From Irpex lacteus (Eukaryota > Basidiomycota > Agaricomycetes > Polyporales > Irpicaceae): a stretch of DNA of 64,000 nucleotides. The translations under genes and the position numbers were made by a program. The stretch spans positions 124,001 to 188,000 of the forward strand of contig MQVO02000038.1 of NCBI GenBank assembly GCA_001986395.2, read 5' to 3'. The notes beneath the pieces are model-generated. The model saw nothing but the letters and a program-made list of their open reading frames with translations, had not been told where the DNA came from and did no database searches. Each line of letters begins with the position of its first letter. Positions within the stretch are counted from its first letter, which is position 1. This document shows positions 11,404 to 24,000 of this stretch, piece after piece.

Positions 11404-12863
11404 ATGGCTGTGCCTAAGAAGAGCTCCACCATCCCCGACCTTACTGGTCGCACCATCGACCAGGGCCGTTTCAAGTTCGTCGAAAAGCTTGGAGCCGGTG
11501 CCTTCGGCGTCGTCTACCGCGCCACCTTCACCCGACGTGCTGCGTCTCACCCCACCTCGCGTGAAGGAGACAACATCATCGACTCTCTCCTCCCCTCCAC
11601 CGTCGCCATCAAGGTTCTCCCCGGCACGGGTGAGCACTCGCGCCCATGGAGGGAGGCCAGGCTGCACAACTTGGCCTCCGAGCACGATGGTGTCGTCTTC
11701 CTCTATGACTTCATCATGGAGGGAGATTATTCGTACATGATTATGGACTTGTGCCCTGGTGGCAGCTTGTCCAGCAAGGCCAATGAACGAGATGCCAAGA
11801 CGGGCAAGTTGACGTTCTGGAGAGAGGACGCGCTGGTCAAGAGCGTCTTCCTCCAGATCCTCGACGCCGTTGAGGGCTGCCATCGTACTGGCCTGTATCA
11901 TCGTGACCTCAAATTGGAGAACATCTTGTGTGATGCTTCGGGCACAAAGGTGCACATCTCCGATTTTGGTCTGGCCACGAATCACACGACAAGTTCAATT
12001 CACAAATGTGGTACATCGCCTTACATGAGTCCTGGTAAGCTTCTTTGTCTCGAGTCATGAACAAGCGCCCTTACTTATCAATCAATTTCTTCTCGTTTAT
12101 AGAGTGCATTGGAGATGGCCAGTTTGCTGGTCGGGCGTACAGCAACGCCGCCAATGACACCTGGGCTCTAGGCGTCATTCTCTTCAACCTTGTCACGGCG
12201 CACCTTCCATGGAACAAAGCTGTCTACAAGGACAGGTTCTTCCATGCCTTCCTCAAAGACCAGGATCCTCTCCACTTCCAAAAGGCCCTCCCCATCTCCG
12301 AAGATGCCGCCAAACTCTTCTACACCCTGTTCAGGTCCACCCAGAGATCACGACCGTCCATCTCTAAGCTCCGCCGCGCCGTAGAAAACATCGACACGTT
12401 CTGGATGTCAAACGACGAGATCTTGCGTGCTTCTGACACGGTCAAGCGAATTGAGTCTTTCTGCAGCGGACAGGAGGTCACTGTACCACCACTGGCACCT
12501 CGTCAGACACCCGCCACCGCCGCGGCTCCTCGACCCAAGCGAGAGGCTGACGTCCGTGTCGAGAAGTGGCTGGCACAGATGCAGATGGAGCCTTCAGCAT
12601 CCTGGTGTAATAACGCTCCACCTGCTACGATCTGCGACAAGGTGGAGGAAGAGGATGATTCGGAGAGCTTCCCCTCTCAGTGGGTGGCACCTATACCCAT
12701 CAAGGTTGAGCTGTACCCGACACCGTCGACGGAGTCGTACAGCGGAGGGCCAATCACGCCCGACCAAATTCCTGTGGTTGCTGGCGCGGTTCACGGCAAG
12801 GGTGGAGTGGAACTAGGGATTGAGGATCCGTTGTCGGCTTTGGACTTGGATGCGTCGAGATGA
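11404..12863 (+). CDS. Ran1/Pat1-like serine/threonine protein kinase
   Basis: Two exons (11,404-12,034 and 12,103-12,863) encode 463 residues. All kinase landmarks are present: the glycine loop GAGAFGVV (from residue 30), the AIK lysine at 70, HRDLKLEN with catalytic Asp168, DFG at 187-189, and CGTSPYMSPEC across the splice junction. The activation segment with CG(T/S)..YMSPEC is typical of the fungal Ran1/Ksp1/Vhs1 group, which couples nutrient state to growth and sexual development. A loop of about 20 residues sits before the AIK lysine. The C-terminal 170 residues are Pro/Ser-rich without a known domain and may be regulatory. Paralogues of this type are numerous in mushrooms, so the specific role is open. 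Confidence 0.85.
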
Positions 12864-13537
12864 TAGATAGAGGATGATATGTGAAACCATTTTTACAGAT
12901 ACCATACTGTTCGGTTGATGCTTGTAACGTGCTCCGGTAGCATAACATCATCGGATTCGAATGTACCCTGATACCCGTTCTCTCGTTTGCCAGTGTGAAA
13001 TTCGTCACGGTATGAGACAGCCTTTTGATGCCTCTTGGTGTGTGCAATTCACTCGTCAACCTTTCATCTAAGCTTGAAGTTAGGAGCCTCTGAGTCCTCT
13101 CAGCGGCCATGGCAGCGACGCTAACGCCAAACAGCCTTTTCTTCTAAAAGACTAAACCTCTCAGCCTAACACTCCTCCCATTCAACATTTTGCGGTCACA
13201 ATGCGATTTATGAGTTATGGCTTATCATCAATCTACGAAAGGCCCTAACATGCTACAATATCGATAGCATGAGCACCTACTCATTGACTGAGGCAGGCCT
13301 CAGGTCTACAAAATTAATATGCACACCGCATACTAGGGATCCAAATCGTGCAGCTTCGGTTCCGAGTCTGTCGATCGTCAACTTTTCACTCGGCCGCGGA
13401 GCCAACTCAGGGGTTATATCGAGACACGGATCTGCGTACAAATTATAGTATCTCTGGCAGGAATTTCGTAAGACGTTCTCTCATTTTTTTACAGGTCGAC
13501 ATCCCACCGAGCGTATCCTCAGGTTCTACTAGTAGCT
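12864..13537. other. Intergenic region
   Basis: Gene-free interval between the kinase and the first nucleotidyltransferase-like gene. Nothing recognisable beyond the expected terminator and promoter regions. Confidence 0.5.
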
Positions 13538-14710
13538 ATGAACGTCACCCGAGATCGCACTCTCCAGCTGCGTGCAGCAAAAACTCTAACCACCCAGTCG
13601 GTATTTCCGTGCCTTACATAGTACCAGCGCTGAGGTCTATCCAACCGTCTCTGATCTTTGTACACGCTATAGCTTGACCAACTTGGGATGCAAGCACGCA
13701 TACATTGGAGGGTTCGCATGGGCTCTCCTCGGCAGCACGCGTTCAACCGAGATGAGTAGTACACCACCACCTATTTCTTAACTTGCGTATCTTATCAGTC
13801 TGACCGACGTGACGTTCAATCTACGATATAGACGTGCTGGTGCAACTCGGCGAGGGGCAGGATATGATGGCTGTCAGGAGACGTCTTGTCGAGATGGACG
13901 TGCACTTTGCCATGACCACTCTGAATTTTTTCTTTGTCCAGGTCCGTACCACCAGTATAGCCTTTGATTCGATGCGCATCGGCCAAGGAATCTTCGAGCT
14001 CACACTCAGGCTGGCATTGGCTATCTCCTTGTCTAGGTATGATTGTCATCTTTATCGGGAGACAACGTCAACTTGAGTTCACCTTACAATTGGGATTTAA
14101 CTCAGAGCCCAGACGCGGACCCTCATCTCCCAGAGGAAGAGCTCCTACGCAGGAGCAAGGGCAACTCGTCTGCATCGAGACGCTCGCAGCAGGCACACTA
14201 GGCCTCCCGTCCGTCGTCAGCCCCACCTACGAGACAAACGGTAAGCCAATCAACCCACCATACATATTCACTCATAGATTCCACTTTACCTGCCGTCCTC
14301 CCTCACTTTCATGGCCACGGGAAGGCCTGACTATCCTACACCCCACCATCCTGATCTTCACAAAGCTCAACCGCTGGTGCAACACGCACCGCTCCACACG
14401 GCTCAAGACACTCGCGAAAGTGCGCACCGACACACAGGACATCCGGTTCCTGCTCCACTTTCTAGATGAGAAGGCGTGGAAGATTGAGTTTGAGAGATAC
14501 GCTGTCAGTGGGAAGGGGGTGGGAGGGAAGAATGGGAAGACGAAGGAGGAGTTGCTTCGGATGGTGGCGCAGTTCTCCCGTGCTGAGGAGGAGGAGGGAG
14601 AGGAGGAGGCGCGTGTTTTGAAGAGGGTGATGTACCCTGATGATTGGGACGCGATGAGGGCTTTGCCTGTGGTGGAAGAGGTGTCTATGATGCCTCCTGT
14701 GGACGAGTAG
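13538..14710 (+). pseudogene. Nucleotidyltransferase-like gene, copy 1, with a relative frameshift
   Basis: This copy is exon-for-exon parallel to copy 2 (44,456-46,337). Exons are 13,538-13,596, 13,673-13,751 (79 bp in both copies), 13,825-13,941 (117 bp in both), 14,106-14,240 and 14,325-14,710. YIGGFAWALLGS-R-TE followed by DIDVLVQLG resembles the nucleotidyltransferase (pol-beta-like) GG/GS...D-x-D motif. The second intron (13,752-13,824) starts ATGAGT and ends TAC instead of GT-AG. Exon 4 is 135 bp, against 133 bp in copy 2; two extra bases near 14,165 shift the frame before IETLAAGTLGLP. A downstream acceptor (CTACGCAG ending at 14,152) would restore frame by skipping 47 bases, so the gene may still be expressed in shortened form. 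Unlike copy 2 it ends after PPVDE with no repeat domain. Confidence 0.6.
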
Positions 14711-15071
14711 ATTCCGGGCTTCGATGATCGAGTATAGCTTAATGTTGGTCCGGCCGCGGGCATATATAATACGTATTGACGACTGTAGCATACACCCAGC
14801 GTTTGTGTGATCTCGTAGATGTAGCTTAGTATCCATGTAGACCGCATATATAGTAAGTACCCGCATGAGGGAGTAATTGTTCCAGCTACTTGTCGGATTC
14901 ATGAAGCATCGAACAAGAATACATTTGTACGGTGTAGAGGGCATCATTACTAACCACCTAATCCCCCTATAGGATATCGAGATTAATATCAATTAATAAG
15001 CAGTACCCAGAGTTGGACAAAATACACACCCCCACAAACCCACACATCACACATCTGCATCAAGCCCCACT
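14711..15071. other. Intergenic between convergent genes
   Basis: Short spacer between the ends of nucleotidyltransferase copy 1 and NSE3. I see nothing else in it. Confidence 0.5.
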
Positions 15072-16519
15072 CTAAACAACCACAACACCACAATCCACCA
15101 AATCACCCCCACTGGCCCTCTCAACCCCCCTCAACATCCCCTCCAAGTCCTTCCTCCTCTTCTCCTCACTGACCTCCTGCTCCTCCTCCTCCTCATCACC
15201 ATCACCATCCCCACCGACCAACGCCCTCCCGACCATAAACTCCGCAACGAACCCCGCCAAGTCCTTCTCCCCCACCTCCGCCATAGCCCGCGGCCCCCAC
15301 CTCCACTCCCACGTCTCGCCCTCCTCGTCGTTGTTCGTGCCCCCTGGAGCACCCCGGCCGCGTTTCTTGGTGGTTGGTTTGGCCTCGCCGATGCGGTGCC
15401 GCTCGAGGTAGCCTTGCCGGGTGCTTTGGGCGAGGAAGGCGTCGATTGTGAGCTGCGTGGGTGAGCGGGCTGTGAGAGGGAGGGAGGCGGTGAGCGGGAT
15501 GCGCAGGCGTTTGAGGAGGCGGCGGAGGTCGGCTGGTGTGTACCGTAACGTATCAGTCGAGCAGAGGACGGAACAGAGGACAACACGCACCGTCGCTTAT
15601 AGCCCGCCCGTGTACGAGCACCAAAGCCAGCACGACGTACAATATCCCGATCGCGCTAAGCTGGTCCGCGTTCTGCCATGCCACGATGGCGCCAGTATTG
15701 GCTGATTTGACCGCCGAGTCGTCTGGGTCGTCGTCCTCGTCACTGTCGGGTTGTTGCTCAACGGCTTTGATGGCGTCGTCGGGGGTGACGGCGGCGGAGA
15801 TGAGACGTGGGTCGAGCACGGAGCGCAGAATCCATGTTTTTGTGCCCGTTGGTGCGGCTGTGTGCATAGGAATGTGTGTAAATATAGGCAAAGGTAAGGT
15901 CAAGGTGTATGAGAGCAAGACGTACCTTTCTTCTTCATGCCCAACGCGTCTGTGTTCTTCTTCGGCTTCTTCCCGTCCTTGTCCGTATCACCGACGGCCT
16001 GTGCGCGTTGTAACTCGACGAGTTCCATGCCAAAGGTTTTACGGAGGATGTGTTGTGCGAACTGCAGCACTTCTGCGAACCTCCTACCTTTTGAGCCTAG
16101 AACTGCAACACGTCCACGAACAAGTTAGAAGGAAAGTACGGTAGAAGAGACGCAACGGCGCACCTTTCTTCGATATCTCGTCTCGTCTCAGCGGAATCCT
16201 ACGTTGTTCGTTGAACAGCGCAAGACGGACGAGCGCATAGGCCCGTCTTTGCAAGTCCTATAACACGTACACACAGTCATTCGACGCGTCTCACACAGCG
16301 AGGATGCACGTTACGCACCGCATCATCATCATTCCCGCCATCGACGTCCATATCGTTGTCGTTCTCTTGCTCCTCTTCATCTGGATCCTCTTCCTCTTCC
16401 TCGTCTGCGTCCCTCCTACGCGCACGCTGTGAGCCTCGCGGAGCACGTTGAGATTGAGATGGTTGAGACTGAGACTGAGATTGTGAGGCGCGTTGTGTAC
16501 GTTGTGTAGAGCGTGCCAT
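15072..16519 (-). CDS. NSE3: Nse3, MAGE-domain subunit of the SMC5/6 complex
   Basis: Five exons (16,519-16,319; 16,257-16,164; 16,102-15,926; 15,857-15,591; 15,532-15,072) give 399 residues. The N-terminus is a Gln/Ser/Arg-rich, then acidic, disordered tail. The MAGE homology domain begins with DLQRRAYALVRLALFNE and RRIPLRRDEISKK and continues FAEVLQFAQHILRKTFGMELVEL. The second winged helix includes TIDAFLAQSTRQGYLER and WEWRWGPRA. Fungi normally carry one MAGE protein, Nse3, which with Nse1 and Nse4 bridges the SMC5/6 heads and binds DNA during recombination repair. The C-terminus is rich in Glu. Family assignment is secure from the MAGE core; the exon joins keep frame throughout. Confidence 0.85.
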
Positions 16520-18086
16520 GGTTGTAATGAGGACTGGAAATATCGCGGTGGAGGATAGAGTCAGGGTGAGAGGGCGCGAAACGCGTTCGGACGCGTTTCA
16601 TTTTGTTCGGCGCGTCTTTTCGATTCCTGCTCGTGCCAAATTATTTCAGGCTAGTGACACTCGACATTGATCTCGGATTGTCTTCAGGTAAGCTACTTGT
16701 ATCTCCATAACTTGAAAAAGGTTCCCAATGAAGATAAATGTTGTGATACACGACATCAGTAAGCTTGTCAGTATTAGAATCAGTTGTGAAGGAGGATGAG
16801 ACGCTGGCTCATTCCAAAATATTACAGGCGCTCGACCTCTCGCCTCTTCCTGGACGGCCACGATGAGCCAGTTCAACAGACTCGTACTATGGTGAAATGG
16901 ATCAGTCTCACGTTTGATTTTAGCTGTGGGTCAGACGTTGTCCAACGGAGCCATTGGGATGCATGACATGTGAAGCTCGGAAGGGAGTGTAAGTATTTGT
17001 GCACTGCGCAACTTCTCGCTGCTTGAACGTACGATGTGTCCAGGTATGTCTCCCTTGCCCTCTGAAGTTTGCTGAAATCGGTGCTGAATTTCATTGCATA
17101 CATAGTAATGTCGTCGCGCTACCTAACGCGCCGACTTATTGTCGTGTACATTCTCCCCCAAGTAACACATTGACTATCTTTCGAACACTTAGTCATCTCG
17201 GTGTTGTCCAATCTTTGCATTCATAGAAGCCTAGCGAGAGTCAAGGGCGACCTTCGAATGCCTGCGAAAGCTACTGCTTCTCGGACACTTTGGGACGAAG
17301 GCGGACCTCGTAGACGGGTAAGTGGCACTTGTAGTGACCTTGCCCTTGGGTCCACAACAGACGCAGCCTCCGGCGTGGTATAAGCACCGTGCACCAGCGC
17401 CCGATTCAGTGACATTGAATCTTTGCTAGCGTAGGAATATGTTTTTTTATCAACGTATACAGTGCAACCGTCCGGATCGCTAATCCCAAAGACACGCACT
17501 CTAGAAAAACGTCCACCACTTAGCAATCGGCAATAGCGTCATCCACAAGCGTAACAGCCTTTCTACGTCGTTTCATACTCGTTTATGCCTAAGCAAAGGC
17601 AAAGGTCGTCAAGGGTCTTTCGTCAACAAACCCGCAGAGTTCAGTGCCGATCAATCGCTGAAATTTGGTCGTCGATGCTTTCGCTCGAGTCTCAGGATAT
17701 TTGATTAAGCAACCCGTTCTTTTGTCCATGGCCATTGTTATACAGCAGCTACAGGATGGAACGAAAGAAGCTGACAATAGGTGAGTCTATCTCCCCTCCG
17801 GTCTAGACAACAAATCTAGATTAAAGCGATCTATATCTCTTGTTTGGCCATCATATTAGGCCAAAATAGCCTTTGTTCCTGGCTGGAACACACGTTACAC
17901 ACGTTCCCTTAGGCCGCATCGTACACCGCGACGTATAAAAGCTCATCGCTTTCGTCTTCGTGCCCACTCTCCTCGAAATCGTCCGAAATACGCTCGCTGC
18001 AGGTTCACGAGCTCGCATCGCCGACCCACTCTCCTTGCCACTCACTACAGTCAGGTTGCAATCATCTTCCTCATATACCAGCAACA
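16520..18086. other. Intergenic region (1.6 kb)
   Basis: No gene that I can support. Open frames up to about 110 codons have no recognisable domain. NSE3 and the next gene diverge from here, so both promoters lie in it. Confidence 0.45.
17934..17940 (+). promoter_or_regulatory. TATA-like element of the serine-rich gene
   Basis: TATAAAA lies about 150 bp upstream of the start codon at 18,087. Sequence match only. Confidence 0.4.
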
Positions 18087-19954
18087 ATGTCTTCCAACCA
18101 AAACCGTAGACGTTTCTCTTTCTCCCAAAAGGTCCGCGATATCCTGCATTCCAAGCCCAAGGAACCTGTAACACCCCCACCAACAATCTCCCACCCGAGC
18201 CGACTGTCCGTCCGTCCGAAACGTAGCTACCGAGAGGTCGATGTCAGCGATTCAGATAAGTCCGACCTGGGAAACGGCTCTTCGTCTTCCGCTGCTGCAT
18301 CTCGTGGTGCGCGTGTACGTCAGCGTACAGACTCCACGTCTTCTGTCGAGACCATACGGCCCTTCTCTCAATCTCTTGACTTGGAGAGGACGTCCAGTCG
18401 AGATACTGTACGTGGAGCTGCTGACACGGCGGAGAAGAGATATACTCGCCCGGCCTCTATGCACCTCAATCCTGGTCGGGCTGGTCCTGCGAGAGCCGCT
18501 CTCACTCGCACGACGTCTCATAACCGAGTGGGCTCAGAAGATTTGCCCAAGTCGTCTCTCAAGGATGGACGGATTCCCTTCCCTTCTTCGAAGACTTCAG
18601 CGACAGCAACAGACATAAAGGCGTCTTCTTCCAAAGTCGAATTCCCGGCAAAGGAGAAGAAGGCGAAACCTCTTGCCCGCCAGTCGTCGTCGATGATGTC
18701 GATTGTAGACGAGGAGAGAGCTCTACGCAGCATGCCAAGATCTTCATCCACCACCACTCGAGCACTCTCTCGCACAAGCTCTTCCATGATGTCAATAACA
18801 TCGGTTCTTGACGAGAATAGTGCTTTACGCAGCATGCCAAAGTCTTCATCTACTACGTCCAGGGCTCTTTCGCGCACCAGTTCCTCCTTGATGTCCATCG
18901 TCTCCGAGAGTGAACCCTCTCGCCCAACTATATCCCATGTTCCCGGAACGTCAACCCCTTTGACCTCCAAACTACCACACCCCTCTGAGTTGGACGACTC
19001 CGAGTTAGCCATAGACCGTGCACTCGCGGAGGAGATTTGGGAGGCGGAGAACGGTGTACACGACTCTGGGTTTGGCGATATGCTCGCATCTGTATCTGAG
19101 GCTCGTCCCGCCGCTGCTTCTGAACGTAAGGCCACTCGCAAGAGTACTGGTCATAAAGCAGCCGCTCTGCGTACGTTCGAAACGGCCTGTACGGAGGATC
19201 CGTCGTTGATGAAGGATTGGAGACGAGGGAGGTTCGACGTCAAAGTCAAGCCTAAGGAGAAACACTTGACGGTGTGGGACGTTAAGACGACGTAAGTGAT
19301 CACAAGTCTTCCACATCTTTGCGAAGCTCACGATATTGTGCTTTCAGAGACATCTTAGCGTGGAAAGGCACAATATTCATCGAAGATACGGCATTCCGCA
19401 CTAACGACTCTCCCCTCCAGTATCATCATCCACCTGTAGAAGACCTGCAGATCGCGTTCTTCTCAATCGAAGATCCACCTTCCGGTGCGCTTCAACCAAT
19501 CACCATTACCCCACCTTCGTCTCCCGGCACCACCCAACCCAGTCCTTCGCGTACTATCCACAAGCCCGAATTCCTCATCACGTACTCTGGCCACGTCCTC
19601 GCCCACCACGAAGAAGTCAAAGTGTCTACCGCGAAAGGTATCGCTATCCGCGAATCATGCGAGTTCGGATACTACGCTGCAGAGTCAGAGCCGGCGAAGC
19701 CACATACGGACAGACCGGTCTTTGGGCTAGACTTCTTCGTCCCCATCCCCATGTCTCTCTTCGCGCGATACGAATACCGTCGGTTCCGTATGAAGGCTCG
19801 TGTCGTCTTTGGCAGCTATGCACTCGATCTATCATCGCTTGTGGAACATTCAGGCGTCGTCGACGTCGCTGTGGAACACCTGAGGAAGGAAACACATATG
19901 GATGGGAAGAAGCCTCTGTTGCAGTTGTCGACACCCCCACCAAGCTCGCCCTAA
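18087..19954 (+). CDS. Serine-rich protein of unknown function
   Basis: Two exons (18,087-19,291 and 19,348-19,954) encode 603 residues. The first 330 residues are Ser/Arg-rich and look disordered, with an internal repeat: RALSRTSSSMMSI occurs twice in variant form, with SMPRSSSTT or SMPKSSSTT between copies. The last 240 residues look folded, with blocks such as WRRGRFDVKVKPKEKHLTVWDVKTT, ILAWKGTIFIED and FGLDFFVPIPMSLFARYEYRRFRMKA. I do not recognise the fold. RSSS and RTSSS motifs could be kinase sites. The chromovirus starts about 240 bp beyond the stop codon. Confidence 0.72.
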
Positions 19955-20195
19955 ACCCTTCCATATTTCTCGATAGCATTGTATACCATCTTCAACCACT
20001 TTTTTGGCCACCTTTATCACACTCACACACTCGTTACCCGCATTATCTTATCATACTATGTGTACCTCTTTACATGTTGTAGATTCGGTTCAAGACCATC
20101 ATTCGCTCCTTTTGTGATCTCACTTGTCTTTGCAGCAACGTTCGCGGAGAAGCCACACGATACCCAAGCATAATATATTCTCAAACTATTCGATG

Positions 20196-20548
20196 TGTAA
20201 CCCTGCGGATCACACAGACGATTATTTCTTATTCAACTTCCTTTTCCGGACGTTATTTCTCTTAGCGCTCACTTGCGTTCACGCTCCTTTTCACGTTCTC
20301 TCATTGGTCCCCCCCATTTCTATTCCCACATTCTCATTGGTCCCCTTCTCGTACCGTACGCTCTTATAAACCCTTCCCCGCCCTTCGAGCCTCCTTAGTC
20401 TCTTTCCCCCGGCTCGAAGGTATGCTTATAGTCTCTCTCTGCGACACCTTGTACTTACTGAGTCTCTTTCCCCCGGCTCGAAGAATAAAACACGTAAAAA
20501 ATCACTTTTCCGTCTGAGTGTTGCCTTGCCATCGTCGGCAGGCTTCCA
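20196..20548 (+). repeat. 5' LTR
   Basis: It begins TGTAAC and ends TTCCA, in the TG...CA pattern. TTATAAA at 20,364-20,370 is a likely TATA box in U3. Downstream, CCTTCGAGCC and GGCTCGAAGG form a 10-bp hairpin. A segment of about 23 bp around CTCTTTCCCCCGGCTCGAAG occurs twice, and AATAAA follows the second copy as a possible polyadenylation signal. This places the R region around 20,390-20,490. Confidence 0.92.
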
Positions 20549-21071
20549 CTTTTTTTTTGATTTTCTTGTGTGTTACGTTCTCGCAGCGTAGGGATTGGTG
20601 CGACGACACCGCGACCCCCACGCACCTACGTTCTGTATCTCTGCCGTACCGTCTCCGTCACCGTCTCCGTCACCGTCTGTCCGCACGCGCCTACAGCGTG
20701 ATCCGTCCGCTCGCTGTCCCTGTCGTTTTGCTTCCGCGAACCTACCTCGATCGCATTTCGTCAACATAGTCAAACTGGAATCCACTCGCCCTCATACTCG
20801 CATCTCCTCTCGTATCAATCTTGAACTCACCAAAGGTCTACCCTTCTGGGAACTTACCGACAACGAGCTCAGTTCTCTCCTGTTCTTGGGAGAACTTAAC
20901 TTGACGCCGACACCTGGACTCTCAGAGCTCTCGGAAACAGATCTTCAAGACGTAGACGACTTGGAACTTGACGAGTACGTGGTTATCACCCCAGTTCCGA
21001 CGCATATACCCGCATCCCCGACCTCGTCCACATCATCATTCGACGAACTCGACTTCTTCGTTAACGCAAAC

Positions 21072-24000
21072 ATGGACCGCAAGACAGCTAAGACCATGGC
21101 TGAAGTAGTCGCGCCAAGTGTCAAGTACGCTCCCATCATGACAGCAGGCGACGTAACGCCAGATGTCCTCTTGACTTTCATGCAACGCTGCCGCCATTAC
21201 TTCAAGGCTAAGGGCATCGCCGAAGCCGACCAAGTTGCAGCTGTTGCGCCTAGCTTTCAGGACTCGGGTATTGCTAACTGGTTCCTCACGAACGAAGCAC
21301 GCTTCCAGGCGATGAAGTTCGGAGACTTCATCAAGGAGTTCCGAAAGCGCTGGTTCAAGCGTAACTGGGCTGACAACATCCGTACGGAGCTCGAACTGTC
21401 CAACATGAACGACGAGGACCACTTCGACCTCTGGATCGAGAAGATCGAGCGACTCAACGAACTACTCACAGACACCGAGTACTTCCTTCCGGCGCAGGAA
21501 CTGCGTAAGCATATCAAGTTCCACTCCTGTCTGAAGCTTCGCTTGGCTGCCTCTTCGATCGACGGCTCCGCTAAGACGACATACGACGATCTCAAAGACT
21601 ATCTCTCTCAGCGCGATGAAGAACGTCGCGAAGATCTCGCTCAGATCCGTGCCGCTGCGAGACGTGCTATTGGCTCTAGCTCGGGCTCTGCCTCTCGCAA
21701 CTCTCAGTCGACTCGTCCTACTCGTGACGAAAACTCTGCGCCTACTGCTGGTCGCCCAGCCTTACCTAAGCTGTCGAACGCCGAACGTCAATTGCTCATG
21801 GACAACAGCGGTTGCTTTAAGTGTCGCCGCCCCTTTGCTGATCACAACTCGCGCACTTGTCCTAATGGCTTCCCTGATGCCCGCTCGTACAAGCCCTTGA
21901 CTGCCTCCGACGTTCAGAACGCTCGCACTGCCGCTGCAAACAAAGCTCCTGCCAAGAATCGTGTTGCCGCCATCGACGAAATCGACGACTTCGACGACAC
22001 TGTTCTCGTCGCCGCCGTGCGCTCGCAACCAACTCGCAACACCGCTCGTGCCTTACCCTCCGCGGTTCTCAGTCGCGCGGATGACGAATTCAGCAGCAGC
22101 GACGAATCCGAGTGCGTGCCTTCTGCCTTCTCTCGTCCCCATTTCATCTTCCGTGCCGCCGTCCATGCTCCCTCTTCCATCTCCGAACCTATTCCCATGC
22201 TGATCGATACGGGGTCCCCCGTTGTTCTAGTTGATAATTCGCTTGTTGATCGACTTCAACTCCGTCGTCGTCAACTACCAACTCAGAAATCGTTCACAAC
22301 AGCATGGGGTGGAGAGGAACAAGTGGCTACGGAATGGGTGAAATTGAGAGTGTCTTCGGCAAATTTGGCTTGGACTTCGCGCAGTGTTCGCGCTATTGTT
22401 GTGTCTGGTCTGTTCTCTCCTGTAATTCTCGGACTTCCCTTCTTCGCTAGCAATGATTGCAATATCGATCCTGTATCCTGTACCCTCCTTGACCGTGCGA
22501 CCGGCTCTGACCTCTTACATCCCTCACCGCCACCGCCGAAGGATACTCGCAGCCCTCGCGAACGCTTACAGGAGAAGAACGAGATGGAACAATTACGGAG
22601 AATGCTCGCTATCACGCAACACCGCGATGTCGTACGCGAGTTACAAATGCTCTTCAGAGATACCGACCACACGGACAACCCAACGCGACGCACACCTCGT
22701 GTCTCTACCGCGCTGCCTCACGAGACCGACGGCCCACAAGTGCTTGCCGCCTTGAAGGACCGTATCGAATCACTTGCGTTCTTAGATACACTGAAACGTG
22801 AAGATTCCCTTCTACGCGCCAAGTTCTCAGACTGCTTCGGTGACATCCCTCCCACCTGCGATCTCCCCACCGATGTGTGGCATCGTTTCCGCCTTCGTGA
22901 TCCCGACATGGTGATTGCAAGACGTCAGTACGAATGTCCTAAGAAGTATCGGGAAGTCTGGAAGGAACTACTCACCGAACATCTCGATGCCGGTCGTTTA
23001 GTACCCTCCTCCAGCCCGTACGCATCGCCCTGCTTCCTCATCCCGAAATCTGACCCCACCGCGAAACCTCGTTGGGTAAACGACTACAGGGCACTCAACG
23101 CTAACACTGTCCCGGACGTACATCCTCTCCCGAGCATTGCGGAGATCCTGTCTGACTGCGGCAAAGGCCAGTTCTGGGCTAAGCTCGATATGACGAATTC
23201 GTTCTTCCAGACCAGAGTTCACCCTGACGATCAGCAATACACCGCCGTTACGACACCCTTCGGCTTGTATGAGTGGACAGTTATGCCTCAGGGCTGCCGA
23301 AATGCACCAGCAACCCACCAACGTCGGATGTACAACGCCTTACGGCCTTACATTGGCAGCATCTGTCATGTGTACCTAGACGACATTATCATCTGGTCAA
23401 GCACACTGGAAGAGCATCGCAAAAACGTTACCTTGGTCCTCGAAGCACTCCGCGCCCACAGCCTTTTTTGTTCACCTAAGAAGACTGACCTCTTCTGTGT
23501 GGAGCTCGATTTCCTGGGGCACCATATCTCTCGACGAGGCATCGAGGCCGACGGTCTCAAAATCGACTCCGTCCTCTCGTGGCCAACGCCCCGCTCGGCT
23601 ACACACGTACGCTCATTCCTCGGACTTGTCCGTTACATTGCTGCCTTCCTCCCTGCACTCGCACAGCACACCCGTGTCTTGAACCAACTGACAACAAAGG
23701 AAGCTGAGAAGGACTTCACCTGGGGGGTGGAGCACGCCTTAGCTTTCGACGCAATCAAGGCCCTCGTGACCTCCCGTCAATGTCTTACCACCATAGACCA
23801 TTCACAGCTGGACACGAAGAAGATCTTCGTCTCCTGTGATGCTAGCGACTTCTGCACTGGAGCCGTTCTCTCTTTCGGTGAAACGGTCGAGACCGCCCGT
23901 CCTGTGGCCTTCGAATCGCAACCCCTACGCGCGGCTGAGCTAAACTACCCTGTGCACGAAAAGGAACTTCTCGCTATTGTTCGTGCCCTCAAGAAGTGGC

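Noticed and set aside
13964..14710. Treating this continuous frame as a complete single-exon gene
   Set aside because: Its first part runs through what is an intron in the paralogue; conserved similarity begins only at about 14,168. It is the downstream exons of nucleotidyltransferase copy 1.
17221..17526. 101-codon minus-strand open frame in the 16.5-18.1 kb gap
   Set aside because: No recognisable domain, no splice-supported extension and no paralogue in the window.
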